Assembly (NCBI RefSeq): GCF_016862955.1 | Contig: NZ_BONY01000066.1 | Coordinates: 1 to 51,039 of the forward strand | DNA: 51,039 nt | Source: Rhizocola hellebori | GTDB lineage: Bacteria; Actinomycetota; Actinomycetes; Mycobacteriales; Micromonosporaceae | Direction of reading: 5' to 3' | Shown: positions 1-8,169 of the stretch, piece by piece | Position numbering within the stretch: the first letter of the stretch is position 1 | Layout: the number at the start of each line of letters is the position of its first letter | Program-made: the position numbers and the translations under genes | The notes under the pieces: model-generated | What the model was told of the DNA's origin: nothing | The model's database searches: none | Seen by the model: only the letters and a program-made list of their open reading frames with translations

Positions 1-95
1 TTACAGCGGCGCTGCCGCGCGTTGCTTCGCACGCGCCAGCTTTACTGCCGATCTCTGGTGAGGCTCTAGCGCAGGTGGCGAGGGTAGACTCATGA
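1..95 (+). CDS. Possible 3' end of an upstream gene (partial)
   Basis: Reading from base 3, about 30 codons stay open to a TGA at 93-95, which overlaps the ATG at 92 of the next gene (ATGA). That overlap is typical of coupled genes and suggests the C-terminus of an upstream gene in the same sugar operon. The other two forward frames stop at 59-61 and 67-69. The stretch is too short to identify, and its third-position GC is lower than its neighbours', so it may be chance. Confidence 0.3.
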   Translation, partial: TAALPRVASHAPALLPISGEALAQVARVDS

Positions 96-1516
96 CGCTT
101 ACCGTGCTGCGCCGCAGGGAAGATGTAGATCTTCCTGCGCGCCTTGCCGATTCCGCCGAGGCTCGCGACGGCGTACAGCTGACCGTCGGCGAGTTCGATG
201 CCTGGTTCGCGGGTCGTCAGCAGGCCAACAACTTCCAGGTGACCCGGATTCCATTCAGCGAACTCGATGGCTGGAGCTTCAGCCAGGACACGGGAAACCT
301 GGGGCACCGCAGCGGCCGGTTCTTCTCGGTGGAGGGGCTGCGGGTGCTTTCCTGGGCCGGGCCGGTCCGTGAGTGGCATCAGCCCATCATCAATCAGCCC
401 GAGGTGGGCATCCTCGGCATCCTGGTCAAGGAGTTCGACGGGGTGCTGCACTGCTTGATGCAGGCCAAGATGGAGCCGGGCAACCCCAACCTGTTGCAGC
501 TTTCGCCGACCGTGCAAGCGACCCGCAGCAACTACACCCGCGTGCACAACGGGGCCGCGGTGCGCTACCTGGAGTACTTCGTCGGGCCCAGCCGCGGGGA
601 CATCATCGCCGATGTGCTGCAGTCGGAGCACGGCTCGTGGTTCTTCCGCAAGAAGAACCGCAACATGGTGGTCGAGGTGACCGATGAGGTGCCGCTGCAC
701 GACGACTTCTGCTGGCTGACCGTGGGCCAGATCAACGAGCTGATGAAGCGGGACAACGTCATCAACATGGACTCGCGCACGGTGCTGTCGTGCATGCCGC
801 CGGCGAAGGCGCGGGTCCACGAGTACTCCAACCCGTTCCAGATCTCGCTGGCTGCGTCGCGCGACCGCCACGCCGGGGCTCTGCACACCACGGCCGAGGT
901 GATGAGCTGGTTCACCACCCAGCGCAGCCTCTGCGAGCTGGACATCTCGCGGATGCCGCTCAAGGAGGTGCCGGGCTGGCACACCACCGAAAAGGAGATC
1001 GCCCGCACCGACGGCAAGTACTTCAGTGTGGTGGCGGTGGCGGTGAAGGCGGGCAACCGCGAGGTGACCAGCTGGACCCAGCCGCTGTTCGAGCCGCGCG
1101 GGCACGGCCTGGTGGCCTTCGTGCTGAAGAACTTCGGCGGCGTCCTGCACGTTCTGGTCAACGCCCGGATGGAGGGCGGCTTCCTGGATTCGGTGGAGCT
1201 GGGGCCGACCCTGCAGTGCATTCCGTGGAACTACGACGATTACGACGGCGCCGAGCGGCCGTTCCTGCTGGACTACCTGCAGAAGATCGATCCGGCCCGG
1301 ATCCGCTACGAGGCCGTCCACTCCGAGGAGGGTGGCCGCTTCCTCAACGCCGAAAGCCGTTACCTGATAGTCGAAGCCGATGACAAGCTTCCCTACGACA
1401 TCCCGGACGACTACACCTGGATCACCCTGGGTCAGCTCACCGACCTGTTGCGGCACGGGCATTACGTCAACGTGCAGGCTCGCACCTTGGTGGCGTGCAT
1501 CAACGCGATCTCATGA
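92..1516 (+). CDS. NDP-hexose 2,3-dehydratase
   Basis: This 474-aa protein resembles the NDP-hexose 2,3-dehydratases of deoxysugar pathways (the SpnO/EvaA type), which remove the C2 hydroxyl of an NDP-4-keto-6-deoxyhexose and leave a 3,4-diketo intermediate. As in the family, it is an internal duplication: residues about 60-150 and 290-385 are homologous halves, each with a (K/R)xFSV strand, a W-x-QP turn, a GVLH strand, an (N/A)(A/K)(R/K)ME segment and a final NY. The ATG at 92 has a GGCGAGGG ribosome site 7 nt upstream. The next gene, a 3-dehydratase, continues the same route, so together they point to a 2,3,6-trideoxysugar. The 3-ketoreductase that usually follows this enzyme is not in the window. 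Confidence 0.88.
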   Translation: MTLTVLRRREDVDLPARLADSAEARDGVQLTVGEFDAWFAGRQQANNFQVTRIPFSELDGWSFSQDTGNLGHRSGRFFSVEGLRVLSWAGPVREWHQPIINQPEVGILGILVKEFDGVLHCLMQAKMEPGNPNLLQLSPTVQATRSNYTRVHNGAAVRYLEYFVGPSRGDIIADVLQSEHGSWFFRKKNRNMVVEVTDEVPLHDDFCWLTVGQINELMKRDNVINMDSRTVLSCMPPAKARVHEYSNPFQISLAASRDRHAGALHTTAEVMSWFTTQRSLCELDISRMPLKEVPGWHTTEKEIARTDGKYFSVVAVAVKAGNREVTSWTQPLFEPRGHGLVAFVLKNFGGVLHVLVNARMEGGFLDSVELGPTLQCIPWNYDDYDGAERPFLLDYLQKIDPARIRYEAVHSEEGGRFLNAESRYLIVEADDKLPYDIPDDYTWITLGQLTDLLRHGHYVNVQARTLVACINAIS

Positions 1517-1580
1517 GCACCCGCGTCCAGCGGCGTTCGAGCGGCTTGGACCAGAGTTGGCCTGCATTAGGGAGGTTGAC

Positions 1581-2888
1581 ATGACCGACTACGCCAAGGA
1601 GCGGCTGCTTGAAGAGGTGCGCAAGTACCATCAGCAGCAGTCCGTCCAGCGGGTCTTCGAACCGGGCGTCTCCGAGATCTGGCCGTCAGGTGCCGTGCTC
1701 GACGAGGACGACCGGGTAGCGCTGGTGGAGGCAGCGCTGGAGCTGCGCATCGCCGCGAACGTCAGCTCACGCAAGTTCGAGTCGGCCTTTGCCCGCTATT
1801 TGGGACGGCGCAAAGCTCACCTGACCAACTCCGGATCATCGGCCAATCTGCTCGCTGTCTCGGCCCTCACCTCGCCCGCGCTCGAAGAGCGCGCGCTCCA
1901 GCCTGGCGACGAGGTGATCACGGTCGCCGCGGGTTTTCCCACGACCGTGAACCCGATCCTGCAGAACGGTCTCGTCCCGGTCTTCATCGATGTCGAGCTG
2001 GGCACCTATCACCCGACCGTCGCTTCGATCGAGGCTGCTATCGGGCCCAAGACCAAGGCCATCATCATCGCGCACGCGCTCGGCAACCCCTATGAGGTGG
2101 CGGAGGTGGCGCAGCTGGCCAAGGAACGCGGGCTGTGGCTGATCGAGGACAACTGCGATGCGGTCGGCTCCACCTACGACGGCAAGCTCACCGGCACCTT
2201 TGGCGACATGATGACGGTCAGCTTCTACCCCGCGCACCACCTCACCATGGGTGAGGGCGGCTGTGTGCTGACCTCTAACCTGGCTCTGGCCCGCATCGTG
2301 GAGTCGATGCGCGACTGGGGACGGGACTGCTGGTGCGAGCCGGGCCAGGACAACAAGTGCCTCAAGCGTTTCCAGTATCAGCTGGGGACGCTGCCCTACG
2401 GCTACGACCACAAATACATCTTCTCCCACGTCGGCTACAACCTGAAGGCGACCGATCTGCAAGCGGCGCTTGGGCTTTCCCAGCTCGCGAAGATCGATGA
2501 GTTCTGCGCCGCGCGCCGGGCCAACTGGAAACGGCTGCGCGACGGGCTGGAGGGCGTGAAAGGTCTGCTGCTTCCCCGGCCCACGCCGCGCAGCGACCCC
2601 AGCTGGTTTGGCTTCGTCATCACGGTCGAGCCTGACGCCCCGTACACAAGAAAAGGTTTGATGGATTTTCTGGAAGACCGAAAGATCGGGACTCGTCGCT
2701 TCTTCGCGGGCAACTTGACCCGGCACCCGGCCTATTTCGACAAGCCACATCGCGTGGTAGGCGAGCTGCGCAACAGCGACATCATCACTGATCAGACCTT
2801 CTGGATCGGCGTCTATCCGGGTCTGACCAATGAGATGCTCGATTACGTCATCGCCTCGATCAAGGAGTATGTCGATGACCACAGTTGA
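1581..2888 (+). CDS. NDP-4-keto-6-deoxyhexose 3-dehydratase (E1/SpnQ type, PMP and [2Fe-2S])
   Basis: This 435-aa protein of the DegT/DnrJ/EryC1 fold belongs to the special 3-dehydratase branch (E1, SpnQ, RfbH). The aminotransferase lysine is replaced by His220 in the PAHH-L-TMGEGG segment. The cluster ligands fit the E1 spacing exactly: Cys192, then 57 residues to Cys250, one to Cys252 and seven to Cys260. It should therefore use PMP plus a [2Fe-2S] cluster to remove the C3 hydroxyl radically, with electrons from a reductase or ferredoxin. No E3-type reductase is visible; the small ferredoxin at 5568 or general cellular reductases are possible donors. The reading frame is open from 1380, but the ATG at 1581 has GGGAGG 5 nt upstream and matches the family start. 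Confidence 0.93.
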   Translation: MTDYAKERLLEEVRKYHQQQSVQRVFEPGVSEIWPSGAVLDEDDRVALVEAALELRIAANVSSRKFESAFARYLGRRKAHLTNSGSSANLLAVSALTSPALEERALQPGDEVITVAAGFPTTVNPILQNGLVPVFIDVELGTYHPTVASIEAAIGPKTKAIIIAHALGNPYEVAEVAQLAKERGLWLIEDNCDAVGSTYDGKLTGTFGDMMTVSFYPAHHLTMGEGGCVLTSNLALARIVESMRDWGRDCWCEPGQDNKCLKRFQYQLGTLPYGYDHKYIFSHVGYNLKATDLQAALGLSQLAKIDEFCAARRANWKRLRDGLEGVKGLLLPRPTPRSDPSWFGFVITVEPDAPYTRKGLMDFLEDRKIGTRRFFAGNLTRHPAYFDKPHRVVGELRNSDIITDQTFWIGVYPGLTNEMLDYVIASIKEYVDDHS

Positions 2889-4329
2889 GCAGTCAGCCCC
2901 CACCACCCCCACCTTCGCCTCGGCCTCGGGCGCCGTCTACCGCGTGCGCTGGATCGCTTTTGGGGTGGTCCTTTTCGCTGGAGTCCTGGACCTGCTGGAC
3001 TCCCTCATCACCACCATCGCCGCCCCGGTCATCCGGGCCGGCCTCGGCGGCGGCAACAGCGTGATGCAGTGGCTGACGGCCGGTTACACGCTGGCCCTCT
3101 CCAGCGGGCTGATCGTCGGCGGGCGGCTCGGGGATATATACGGGCGCAAGAAGATTTTCCTCATCGGGATGGGCGGCTTCACGCTCATGTCGGTGTTGTG
3201 CGGTCTGGCGACCGACCCGGGCGAGCTGGTGGTGTTCCGTGTGCTGCAAGGCCTTTTCGGCGCGGTGATGCTTCCGCAGGGCCTCGGCTTCTTCAAGGAG
3301 CTCTTTCCGCCGCGCGAGCTGGGCACCGCCTTCGGCATGATCGGCCCGCTGATGGGTATCGCCACCGTGGGTGGCCCTATCCTTGGTGGCTGGCTGCTTT
3401 CGGCTAACCTGCTCGGCCTCGGCTGGCGTTCCATCTTCTTGATCAACCTTCCGCTGGGTGCGGTCGCGCTGTTCATGGCGGTGAAATATCTGCCCGAATC
3501 CCGTGTCCCCACAGCGAAACGCTTGGACTGGACGGGCGCGGGCATTGTCTCGCTAGCGGCGCTGTTGCTCGTCTTCCCGGTGGTGCAGGGGCATCAGTAT
3601 GGCTGGCCGCTGTGGATATTCGGCTTGCTGGTGTTGGGAATCGTGCTCTTCGGCCTCTTCGGCTGGTACGAGCGCACCCACACCGCACGCGGCGGCGAAC
3701 CGCTGGTCATTCCGACCCTGTTCAAGAAGCGCGCCTTCACCGGTGGGCTGGTCGGTGGGCTGTCCCTGTTCGGGGCTCTGGTCGGCTTCTCGCTCGTGCT
3801 CACCATCTACCTGCAGGTGGGGCTGGGCTACGGCCCGCTCAAGGCCGCGCTGACCGTGCTGCCGATGGCGTTCGCGCAAGCGGTGGGTCTGGTGGTGGCG
3901 CGGATGTGGCTGGCGGATCGTCTGGGCCGCAGGCTGATTCACCTCGGCGTGATCGTCACCGGGGCGGGCGTGCTGCTGCTCGCGCTGACCCTGATCCCGG
4001 AGATGACGCCGTGGCGCTTCGCGCCCTCGCTCCTGGTGACCGGGGTGGGCATCGGCTTCGCGCTGTCGGCTCTGTTCAACATCTTCCTCGCTGCGGTGGA
4101 ACCACACGAGACCGGTTCGGCCTCGGGCACCTTCACCGCGGTGCAGCAGTTCGCCGGCGCGCTCGGGGTGGCGGTGCTCGGCACCGTCTACTTCGGACTG
4201 CTCGGCGAACACACCGCGGCCTTCCGGACCACCCTGTGGGCGGTGGGAGTGATGCTAGTGCTCGCTTTCGCCGCGGCCTTCCTGCTGCCCAAGGCCCGCT
4301 CGTCCTGGGAGTCGCCTTCCTCCCACTGA
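2875..4329 (+). CDS. MFS drug:H+ antiporter, DHA2-like (14 TM)
   Basis: A 484-aa multi-spanning membrane protein with the MFS signature GGRLGDIYGRKK between helices 2 and 3 and a GPxxGG motif (GPILGG) in helix 5, both typical of DHA2/EmrB-type exporters. Around 14 hydrophobic segments are visible. Start: the ATG at 2875 lies inside the previous gene's end, with AAGGAG at 2862-2867 placed 7 nt upstream. An in-frame ATG at 2869 is too close to that site. Overlap with the dehydratase implies translational coupling. Its position inside the deoxysugar operon suggests it exports, and gives self-resistance to, the glycosylated product; that role is inferred from context. Confidence 0.88.
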   Translation: MTTVEQSAPTTPTFASASGAVYRVRWIAFGVVLFAGVLDLLDSLITTIAAPVIRAGLGGGNSVMQWLTAGYTLALSSGLIVGGRLGDIYGRKKIFLIGMGGFTLMSVLCGLATDPGELVVFRVLQGLFGAVMLPQGLGFFKELFPPRELGTAFGMIGPLMGIATVGGPILGGWLLSANLLGLGWRSIFLINLPLGAVALFMAVKYLPESRVPTAKRLDWTGAGIVSLAALLLVFPVVQGHQYGWPLWIFGLLVLGIVLFGLFGWYERTHTARGGEPLVIPTLFKKRAFTGGLVGGLSLFGALVGFSLVLTIYLQVGLGYGPLKAALTVLPMAFAQAVGLVVARMWLADRLGRRLIHLGVIVTGAGVLLLALTLIPEMTPWRFAPSLLVTGVGIGFALSALFNIFLAAVEPHETGSASGTFTAVQQFAGALGVAVLGTVYFGLLGEHTAAFRTTLWAVGVMLVLAFAAAFLLPKARSSWESPSSH

Positions 4330-4356
4330 TCACCGGAGTAGACAGGACTGAAAACC

Positions 4357-5562
4357 ATGGTGAGCGAAGAACCAAGAAGCTATCCGTTCAGCGAGCCGGA
4401 CCGGCTCAACCTCGACCCGGCCTACGCCGAGGTCCGCGAGGCGCAGGGGCTGGTCCGGGTGAAGCTGCCGTTCGGGCGGCCGGCCTGGCTGGCCACCCGG
4501 TATGAGGACGTGCGCCTGGTCCTCGGCGACCCGCGCTTCAGCCGGGCACAAGCGGTGGGCAAGGGCGACGAGCCGAGCCTGATCCCGTTCGGGCCGGGGC
4601 CGGACACCATCGTGGCGATGGACCCACCCGAGCACACCAGGCTGCGCCGGGTGGTGGCCAAGGCGTTCACCATGCGGCGCATCGACTCGCTGCGGCCGTG
4701 GGTGCAGAAGATCGTCGACGATCTGCTCGACGAGATGGAAAAGCACGGCTCCCCGATCGATCTCGTGGAGTCCTTCGCCCGCCCCCAGCCCGGAATGACC
4801 ATCTTCGAACTGATGGGAATCCCTTATGAGGACAGGCCGAAGGTGCAGAAGTGGACCGATATCGCGCTGTCCACTCTGTCGGCGGGCTATACCCGCGACG
4901 AGGTGCTGGAAGCCGCTGCGAGCATCCGGGCCTACCTGGCCGACCAGCTGGAGATCCGCCGCAACGATCCCAAGGACGATCTGCTCGGCGTGCTGGTGAG
5001 TGCCCGCGACGAGCAGGACAGGCTCACCGAGCAGGAGATGGTGAACCTCGGGGTGGCCGTGGTGGTGACCGGCAACGAGACCACCGCCGACCAGATCACC
5101 AACTTCACCTATCTTCTGCTCACCCATCCGCAACATATGCAGGAGCTGCGCGACAATCCGGGCCTGGTGCCGCAGGCGGTCGAGGAGATGCTGCGCTACA
5201 CCCCGCTGCTGGCGGGTACCTCGTTCCCCCGGGTGGCCACCGAGGATGTGGTGCTGGGCGAGGTGCTGGTGCGGGCCGGAGACGCGGTGCTGCCGTCGAT
5301 GATGTCGGCCAATCGCGATGGGTCGGTCTTCGCCAACCCCGATGTCCTTGACTTTCATCGTGAGGACAATCCTCATCTGGGTACGGGGCACGGCGTGCAC
5401 CGGTGCCTGGGCGCCCAGCTGGCCAAGATGGAGCTGGAGATCGCGCTTTCCTCGTTGCTCAAACGTTTTCCGCAGCTGCGTCTGGCCACCGCGCCGGAGG
5501 AGGTCACCTTCCGCAAGGGCACGCTGCAACGTGCCCCGCAAGAGCTCTTGATTGCGTGGTGA
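4357..5562 (+). CDS. Cytochrome P450
   Basis: A 401-aa soluble bacterial class I P450. The I-helix oxygen-activating motif GNETT is at about residue 239, the ExxR pair (EMLR) at about 277-280, and the haem-binding segment HRCLG puts the thiolate at Cys350. Length is normal for the family. It probably hydroxylates or epoxidises the aglycone or sugar of the neighbouring cluster; the substrate cannot be read from sequence. The start ATG has AGGA 9 nt upstream. The stop codon overlaps a possible GTG start of the following ferredoxin, its likely electron donor. Confidence 0.94.
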   Translation: MVSEEPRSYPFSEPDRLNLDPAYAEVREAQGLVRVKLPFGRPAWLATRYEDVRLVLGDPRFSRAQAVGKGDEPSLIPFGPGPDTIVAMDPPEHTRLRRVVAKAFTMRRIDSLRPWVQKIVDDLLDEMEKHGSPIDLVESFARPQPGMTIFELMGIPYEDRPKVQKWTDIALSTLSAGYTRDEVLEAAASIRAYLADQLEIRRNDPKDDLLGVLVSARDEQDRLTEQEMVNLGVAVVVTGNETTADQITNFTYLLLTHPQHMQELRDNPGLVPQAVEEMLRYTPLLAGTSFPRVATEDVVLGEVLVRAGDAVLPSMMSANRDGSVFANPDVLDFHREDNPHLGTGHGVHRCLGAQLAKMELEIALSSLLKRFPQLRLATAPEEVTFRKGTLQRAPQELLIAW

Positions 5563-5567
5563 CGGCG

Positions 5568-5789
5568 ATGGTGTGGAAGATCGAAGCCGATCGTCAGTCC
5601 TGTCTCGGGACGGGCATGTGCGCCGGGTCCGCCCCGGACTACTTCGAGCTGGACAACACTGGAAAGGTGCGTGTGATCAAAGACGACATCGAGCCCGACG
5701 AGGCGGTTACCGACGCCGCCTCGCTGTGCCCGGTGGAGGCGATTCGGGTCCGGGAGGCGGCCAGCGGGAAGACCCTGGCGCCGCTCTAG
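5568..5789 (+). CDS. P450-associated [3Fe-4S]-type ferredoxin
   Basis: A small acidic ferredoxin of 73 aa (76 if the GTG at 5559, which overlaps the P450 stop, is used). Only three cluster cysteines are present, in the order C-x5-C-xx-A then LCPVEA; alanine sits where a fourth cysteine would be. This is the hallmark of the [3Fe-4S] ferredoxins paired with actinomycete P450s. It immediately follows and is probably coupled to the P450, and should pass it electrons from a ferredoxin reductase encoded elsewhere. It could also serve the [2Fe-2S] 3-dehydratase upstream. The family start (Met, then W-x-I-x-A-D-R) favours the ATG at 5568. Confidence 0.9.
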   Translation: MVWKIEADRQSCLGTGMCAGSAPDYFELDNTGKVRVIKDDIEPDEAVTDAASLCPVEAIRVREAASGKTLAPL

Positions 5790-5836
5790 TGGGACTCTAG
5801 CGAACCGCGACTAAGTCTCCAATGGAGGGCGCAAAG

Positions 5837-6481
5837 GTGGACACAACACGTTTGCCGGAAAGAAAGGGTCCTGCATTGTCTACCTCCCTAAGACCCCTGA
5901 GCGCGACCGGTATGGATCTGCTCTTCCGTAACGCGCGGACAGCGAGCACATTCACCAACACCAAGGTCACCGACGCGCAGATCAAGCAGATCTACGATCT
6001 GGTCAGGAACGGGCCTACCTCGTTCAACGGCCAGCACCTGCGCATCGTGCTGGTGCGCACCAAGGAGGCGCGCGAGCGCCTGGTGCATCACATGATTGAG
6101 CCCAACCAGGCCAAGACCTCGGCCGCTCCACTGGTCGCGATCCTCGCCGCCGACCTGAAGTTCACCGAACACCTGGCCGAGCTCTACCCGCCGTTCCCGA
6201 TGGCGGGCGACCTGTTCTTCTCCGAGGCCCCGGTCCGCGAGGAGGAGGCCATCTTCAACGCATCCATCCAAATTGGATACTTCATCCTCGCCGTTCGTGC
6301 CGTCGGCCTGGCCGCAGGCCCGATGGGCGGCTTCGACGCCGAGGGGCTGGCCAAGGAGTTCTTCGGCGACGGCCGGTTCAAGCCACTGCTGGTGTGCAAC
6401 ATCGGCAAGCCCGGCAAGGACGCCTGGTTCCCCGACCGGCTACCCAGGCTCGACTACAAGCATGCCGTGTCAACCCTCTAG
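5837..6481 (+). CDS. Nitroreductase-family FMN oxidoreductase (RutE-like)
   Basis: A 214-aa protein of the nitroreductase fold. The N-terminal FMN-binding segment LLFRNARTASTF, the PTSFNGQ loop (RutE: PTxFN) and a C-terminal P-R-L basic strand place it near the malonic semialdehyde reductase/RutE subfamily. Such enzymes bind FMN and use NAD(P)H. The GTG at 5837 has GGAGGG 7 nt upstream and is preferred over the ATG at 5822, which lies before that site. The gene follows the P450 and ferredoxin, so a tailoring redox step in the cluster is likely, although the substrate is unknown. Confidence 0.82.
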   Translation: MDTTRLPERKGPALSTSLRPLSATGMDLLFRNARTASTFTNTKVTDAQIKQIYDLVRNGPTSFNGQHLRIVLVRTKEARERLVHHMIEPNQAKTSAAPLVAILAADLKFTEHLAELYPPFPMAGDLFFSEAPVREEEAIFNASIQIGYFILAVRAVGLAAGPMGGFDAEGLAKEFFGDGRFKPLLVCNIGKPGKDAWFPDRLPRLDYKHAVSTL

Positions 6482-6497
6482 ATAGGACGACCCTGCC

Positions 6498-6860
6498 ATG
6501 ACTCTCGCTGGGACCTGGGTGGCCAAGTCCACCATCAACGGGGAGACGTCACCTTACACCACGACGTTCATCTTCCACCCCGATCACACGCTGGAAGCGC
6601 TGGGGCCGGCAGGCCCGGACGGCAAGCCGTTCTTCACCGGCTCAGGGCACTGGATCGCGCGCCCCGATGGAACTTTCATCTATCACCTGTCGCATCCCTT
6701 GCCCGACCACACCGGTGGCCCCGACATCGGCACGATCTACAGCATCCAGCAGGTGACGGTCACCGGCGACTCGCACGAGTCGAGCGGCACCGCCATCATG
6801 CACAAAACCGACGGCTCGGTTCAGGAGCCGATCGCGGTAACCCTTAGTGCTTCGCGCTGA
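6498..6860 (+). CDS. Small beta-rich protein of unknown function (lipocalin-like?)
   Basis: A 120-aa protein without signal peptide or membrane segment, beginning LAGTWVAKSTINGE and continuing in alternating beta-strand patterns (TTTFIFHPDHTLEA, GSGHWIARPDGTFIYHL). The G-x-W opening and strand rhythm resemble small lipocalin-type or calycin-like barrels, but no family is recognised with certainty. It starts 16 bp after the nitroreductase, with AGGACG upstream, and is the last gene before a strong hairpin, so it is the tail of the deoxysugar/P450 operon. A role in binding or shaping a biosynthetic intermediate is speculation. Confidence 0.7.
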   Translation: MTLAGTWVAKSTINGETSPYTTTFIFHPDHTLEALGPAGPDGKPFFTGSGHWIARPDGTFIYHLSHPLPDHTGGPDIGTIYSIQQVTVTGDSHESSGTAIMHKTDGSVQEPIAVTLSASR

Positions 6861-6872
6861 CAACTGGGAAAA

Positions 6873-6906
6873 GTTCAGGCCCGTCCAGACGTGGACGGGC
6901 CTGAAC
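6873..6906. terminator. Bidirectional terminator hairpin
   Basis: A perfect 14-bp stem (6873-6886 with 6893-6906) and 6-nt loop lies between the convergent small protein gene and the glycosyltransferase. It has no long T-tract, as is common in high-GC actinomycetes. Placement and symmetry suggest it stops transcription from both sides. Confidence 0.8.
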
Positions 6907-6917
6907 TATGTCTGGGG

Positions 6918-8078
6918 TCAGGCCAGCTTCTCGATGAGCGGGACCAGCTGCGCCGGCGAGGGAAGGGAAAGCACCTCTTCCCGAAGCACCTGCGCCTGCT
7001 TGCGGTAGGAGTCGTCCTCCACCAGGATCCGCGCGGCGTCGAGGATGAGCGACGGGTCGACGTCCTCGGAGACGATCTGTTTCGCCGCACCGAATTCGTT
7101 GAGACGCCGGGCGGTGTCGGTCTGCTCGGCGTTGCGGGAGATGAGCAGCTGCGGCAGCCCGGCCAGCAGGCAGGCCATGGTGGTGCCCGCGCCCACATGA
7201 TGCACGGCCAGATCGACCGCGGGCAGCACGGAGGTCAGCGGAAGCCAACCGGCGGCGATGACCGAGTCGGGCAGCGGGCCGAGCTGGGCCACCACCTCGT
7301 CCGAGGCGCCGATGACCAGCTCCATGCCCATCGTGGGCAGGGTGCGGATCAGCTCGTTGAAAAGCGGCATGCCGCCCCCGATCTGGCGCGAGTCGACGCC
7401 GACGAACTTGGGCTCGACCGTACCCAGCGTGAGCAGAAGCCTTGGCTTGCTTCGCTTTTCGAACACCCAGGGCGGGACCGTCCCGGGCTTGTCATAGGCC
7501 ACATAGCGCATGTCGACGCCCGGCTTGGCATCGGCCCGGCGCACGGTGGGCGGGCAGTTGTCCAGGATCAGAGCCGGCGCGGGCAGGCCGTCGAAACCCA
7601 GCTCGGTCAGCTCGGGGCGGAACTCGTCCACCCCCCAGTCGTCGCACTGCTGCCGGTACCCCATGCCGATGCCGTGCTCGACCCACGGAATGCCGAAGGC
7701 GGCCGCCGCCGCGCCGCCCGCGTAAAGGTGGGGCTCGGCCATGACTACGTCGGGTTGCCACGACTCCACCACTTCCATGGTGCGCTTGAGAACCCGGGCG
7801 CTGAGCCGGCCGAAGCCGCGGCCGATCTGCTCCAGCGCCGCATCCTCCTCCGGCGCCGGGATGAGCGCGTTGCCCGCACGGTCGAAGAGCATGACCTCTT
7901 TCATATGCATGTAGCCCCACGTCGGGACGAACGGCAAACCCGAGCCGTTGACCATATCGGCCATCGGTTCCGGCCCCGCCACCAACACGTCGTGGCCGGA
8001 TGACCGCAACGCCCACGCCATCGGGACAACAGGGTTCAGAAGCCCGTAGGCCGGGCCGGTGGTCACCAGAATCCTCAT
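6918..8078 (-). CDS. GT1-family (MGT-like) antibiotic glycosyltransferase
   Basis: A 386-aa glycosyltransferase of GT-B fold like those of macrolide and polyketide pathways. The N-terminal acceptor domain begins MRILVTTGPAYG with the N-P-V-V-P-M-A-W-A-L helix. The C-terminal donor domain carries the HHVGAGTT motif, equivalent to HHGGxGT, that binds the nucleotide sugar diphosphate. The frame extends further upstream, but the ATG at 8078 begins the fold. It is transcribed away from rmlA, and it very likely attaches the deoxysugar made by the neighbouring enzymes. No EryCII-like P450-type helper protein is visible nearby; the P450 here has its haem cysteine. Confidence 0.92.
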   Translation of the reverse strand: MRILVTTGPAYGLLNPVVPMAWALRSSGHDVLVAGPEPMADMVNGSGLPFVPTWGYMHMKEVMLFDRAGNALIPAPEEDAALEQIGRGFGRLSARVLKRTMEVVESWQPDVVMAEPHLYAGGAAAAAFGIPWVEHGIGMGYRQQCDDWGVDEFRPELTELGFDGLPAPALILDNCPPTVRRADAKPGVDMRYVAYDKPGTVPPWVFEKRSKPRLLLTLGTVEPKFVGVDSRQIGGGMPLFNELIRTLPTMGMELVIGASDEVVAQLGPLPDSVIAAGWLPLTSVLPAVDLAVHHVGAGTTMACLLAGLPQLLISRNAEQTDTARRLNEFGAAKQIVSEDVDPSLILDAARILVEDDSYRKQAQVLREEVLSLPSPAQLVPLIEKLA

Positions 8079-8113
8079 GCTGGTCAATGTAGGAATCCGC
8101 TCACGATCCTCAC

Positions 8114-8143
8114 TTGACCTCGGCTCGACTAGACGCCTACAGA
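8114..8143 (+). promoter_or_regulatory. Candidate promoter of the rmlA-rmlB operon
   Basis: TTGACC at 8114-8119 and TACAGA at 8138-8143 are separated by 18 bp and lie 27 bp before the rmlA start, in the 91-bp gap between divergent genes. The match is reasonable for a housekeeping sigma factor but untested. Confidence 0.4.
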
Positions 8144-8169
8144 CTTGCCTTTCCACAAAGGAGGGTGAA

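Noticed and set aside
3069..3407. Short plus-strand frame inside the MFS gene
   Set aside because: Frame-shifted reading of a membrane-protein gene with hydrophobic repeats.
6891..8003. 370-aa plus-strand open frame opposite the glycosyltransferase
   Set aside because: Shadow of a GT1 gene with a clear HHVGAGTT motif on the minus strand.
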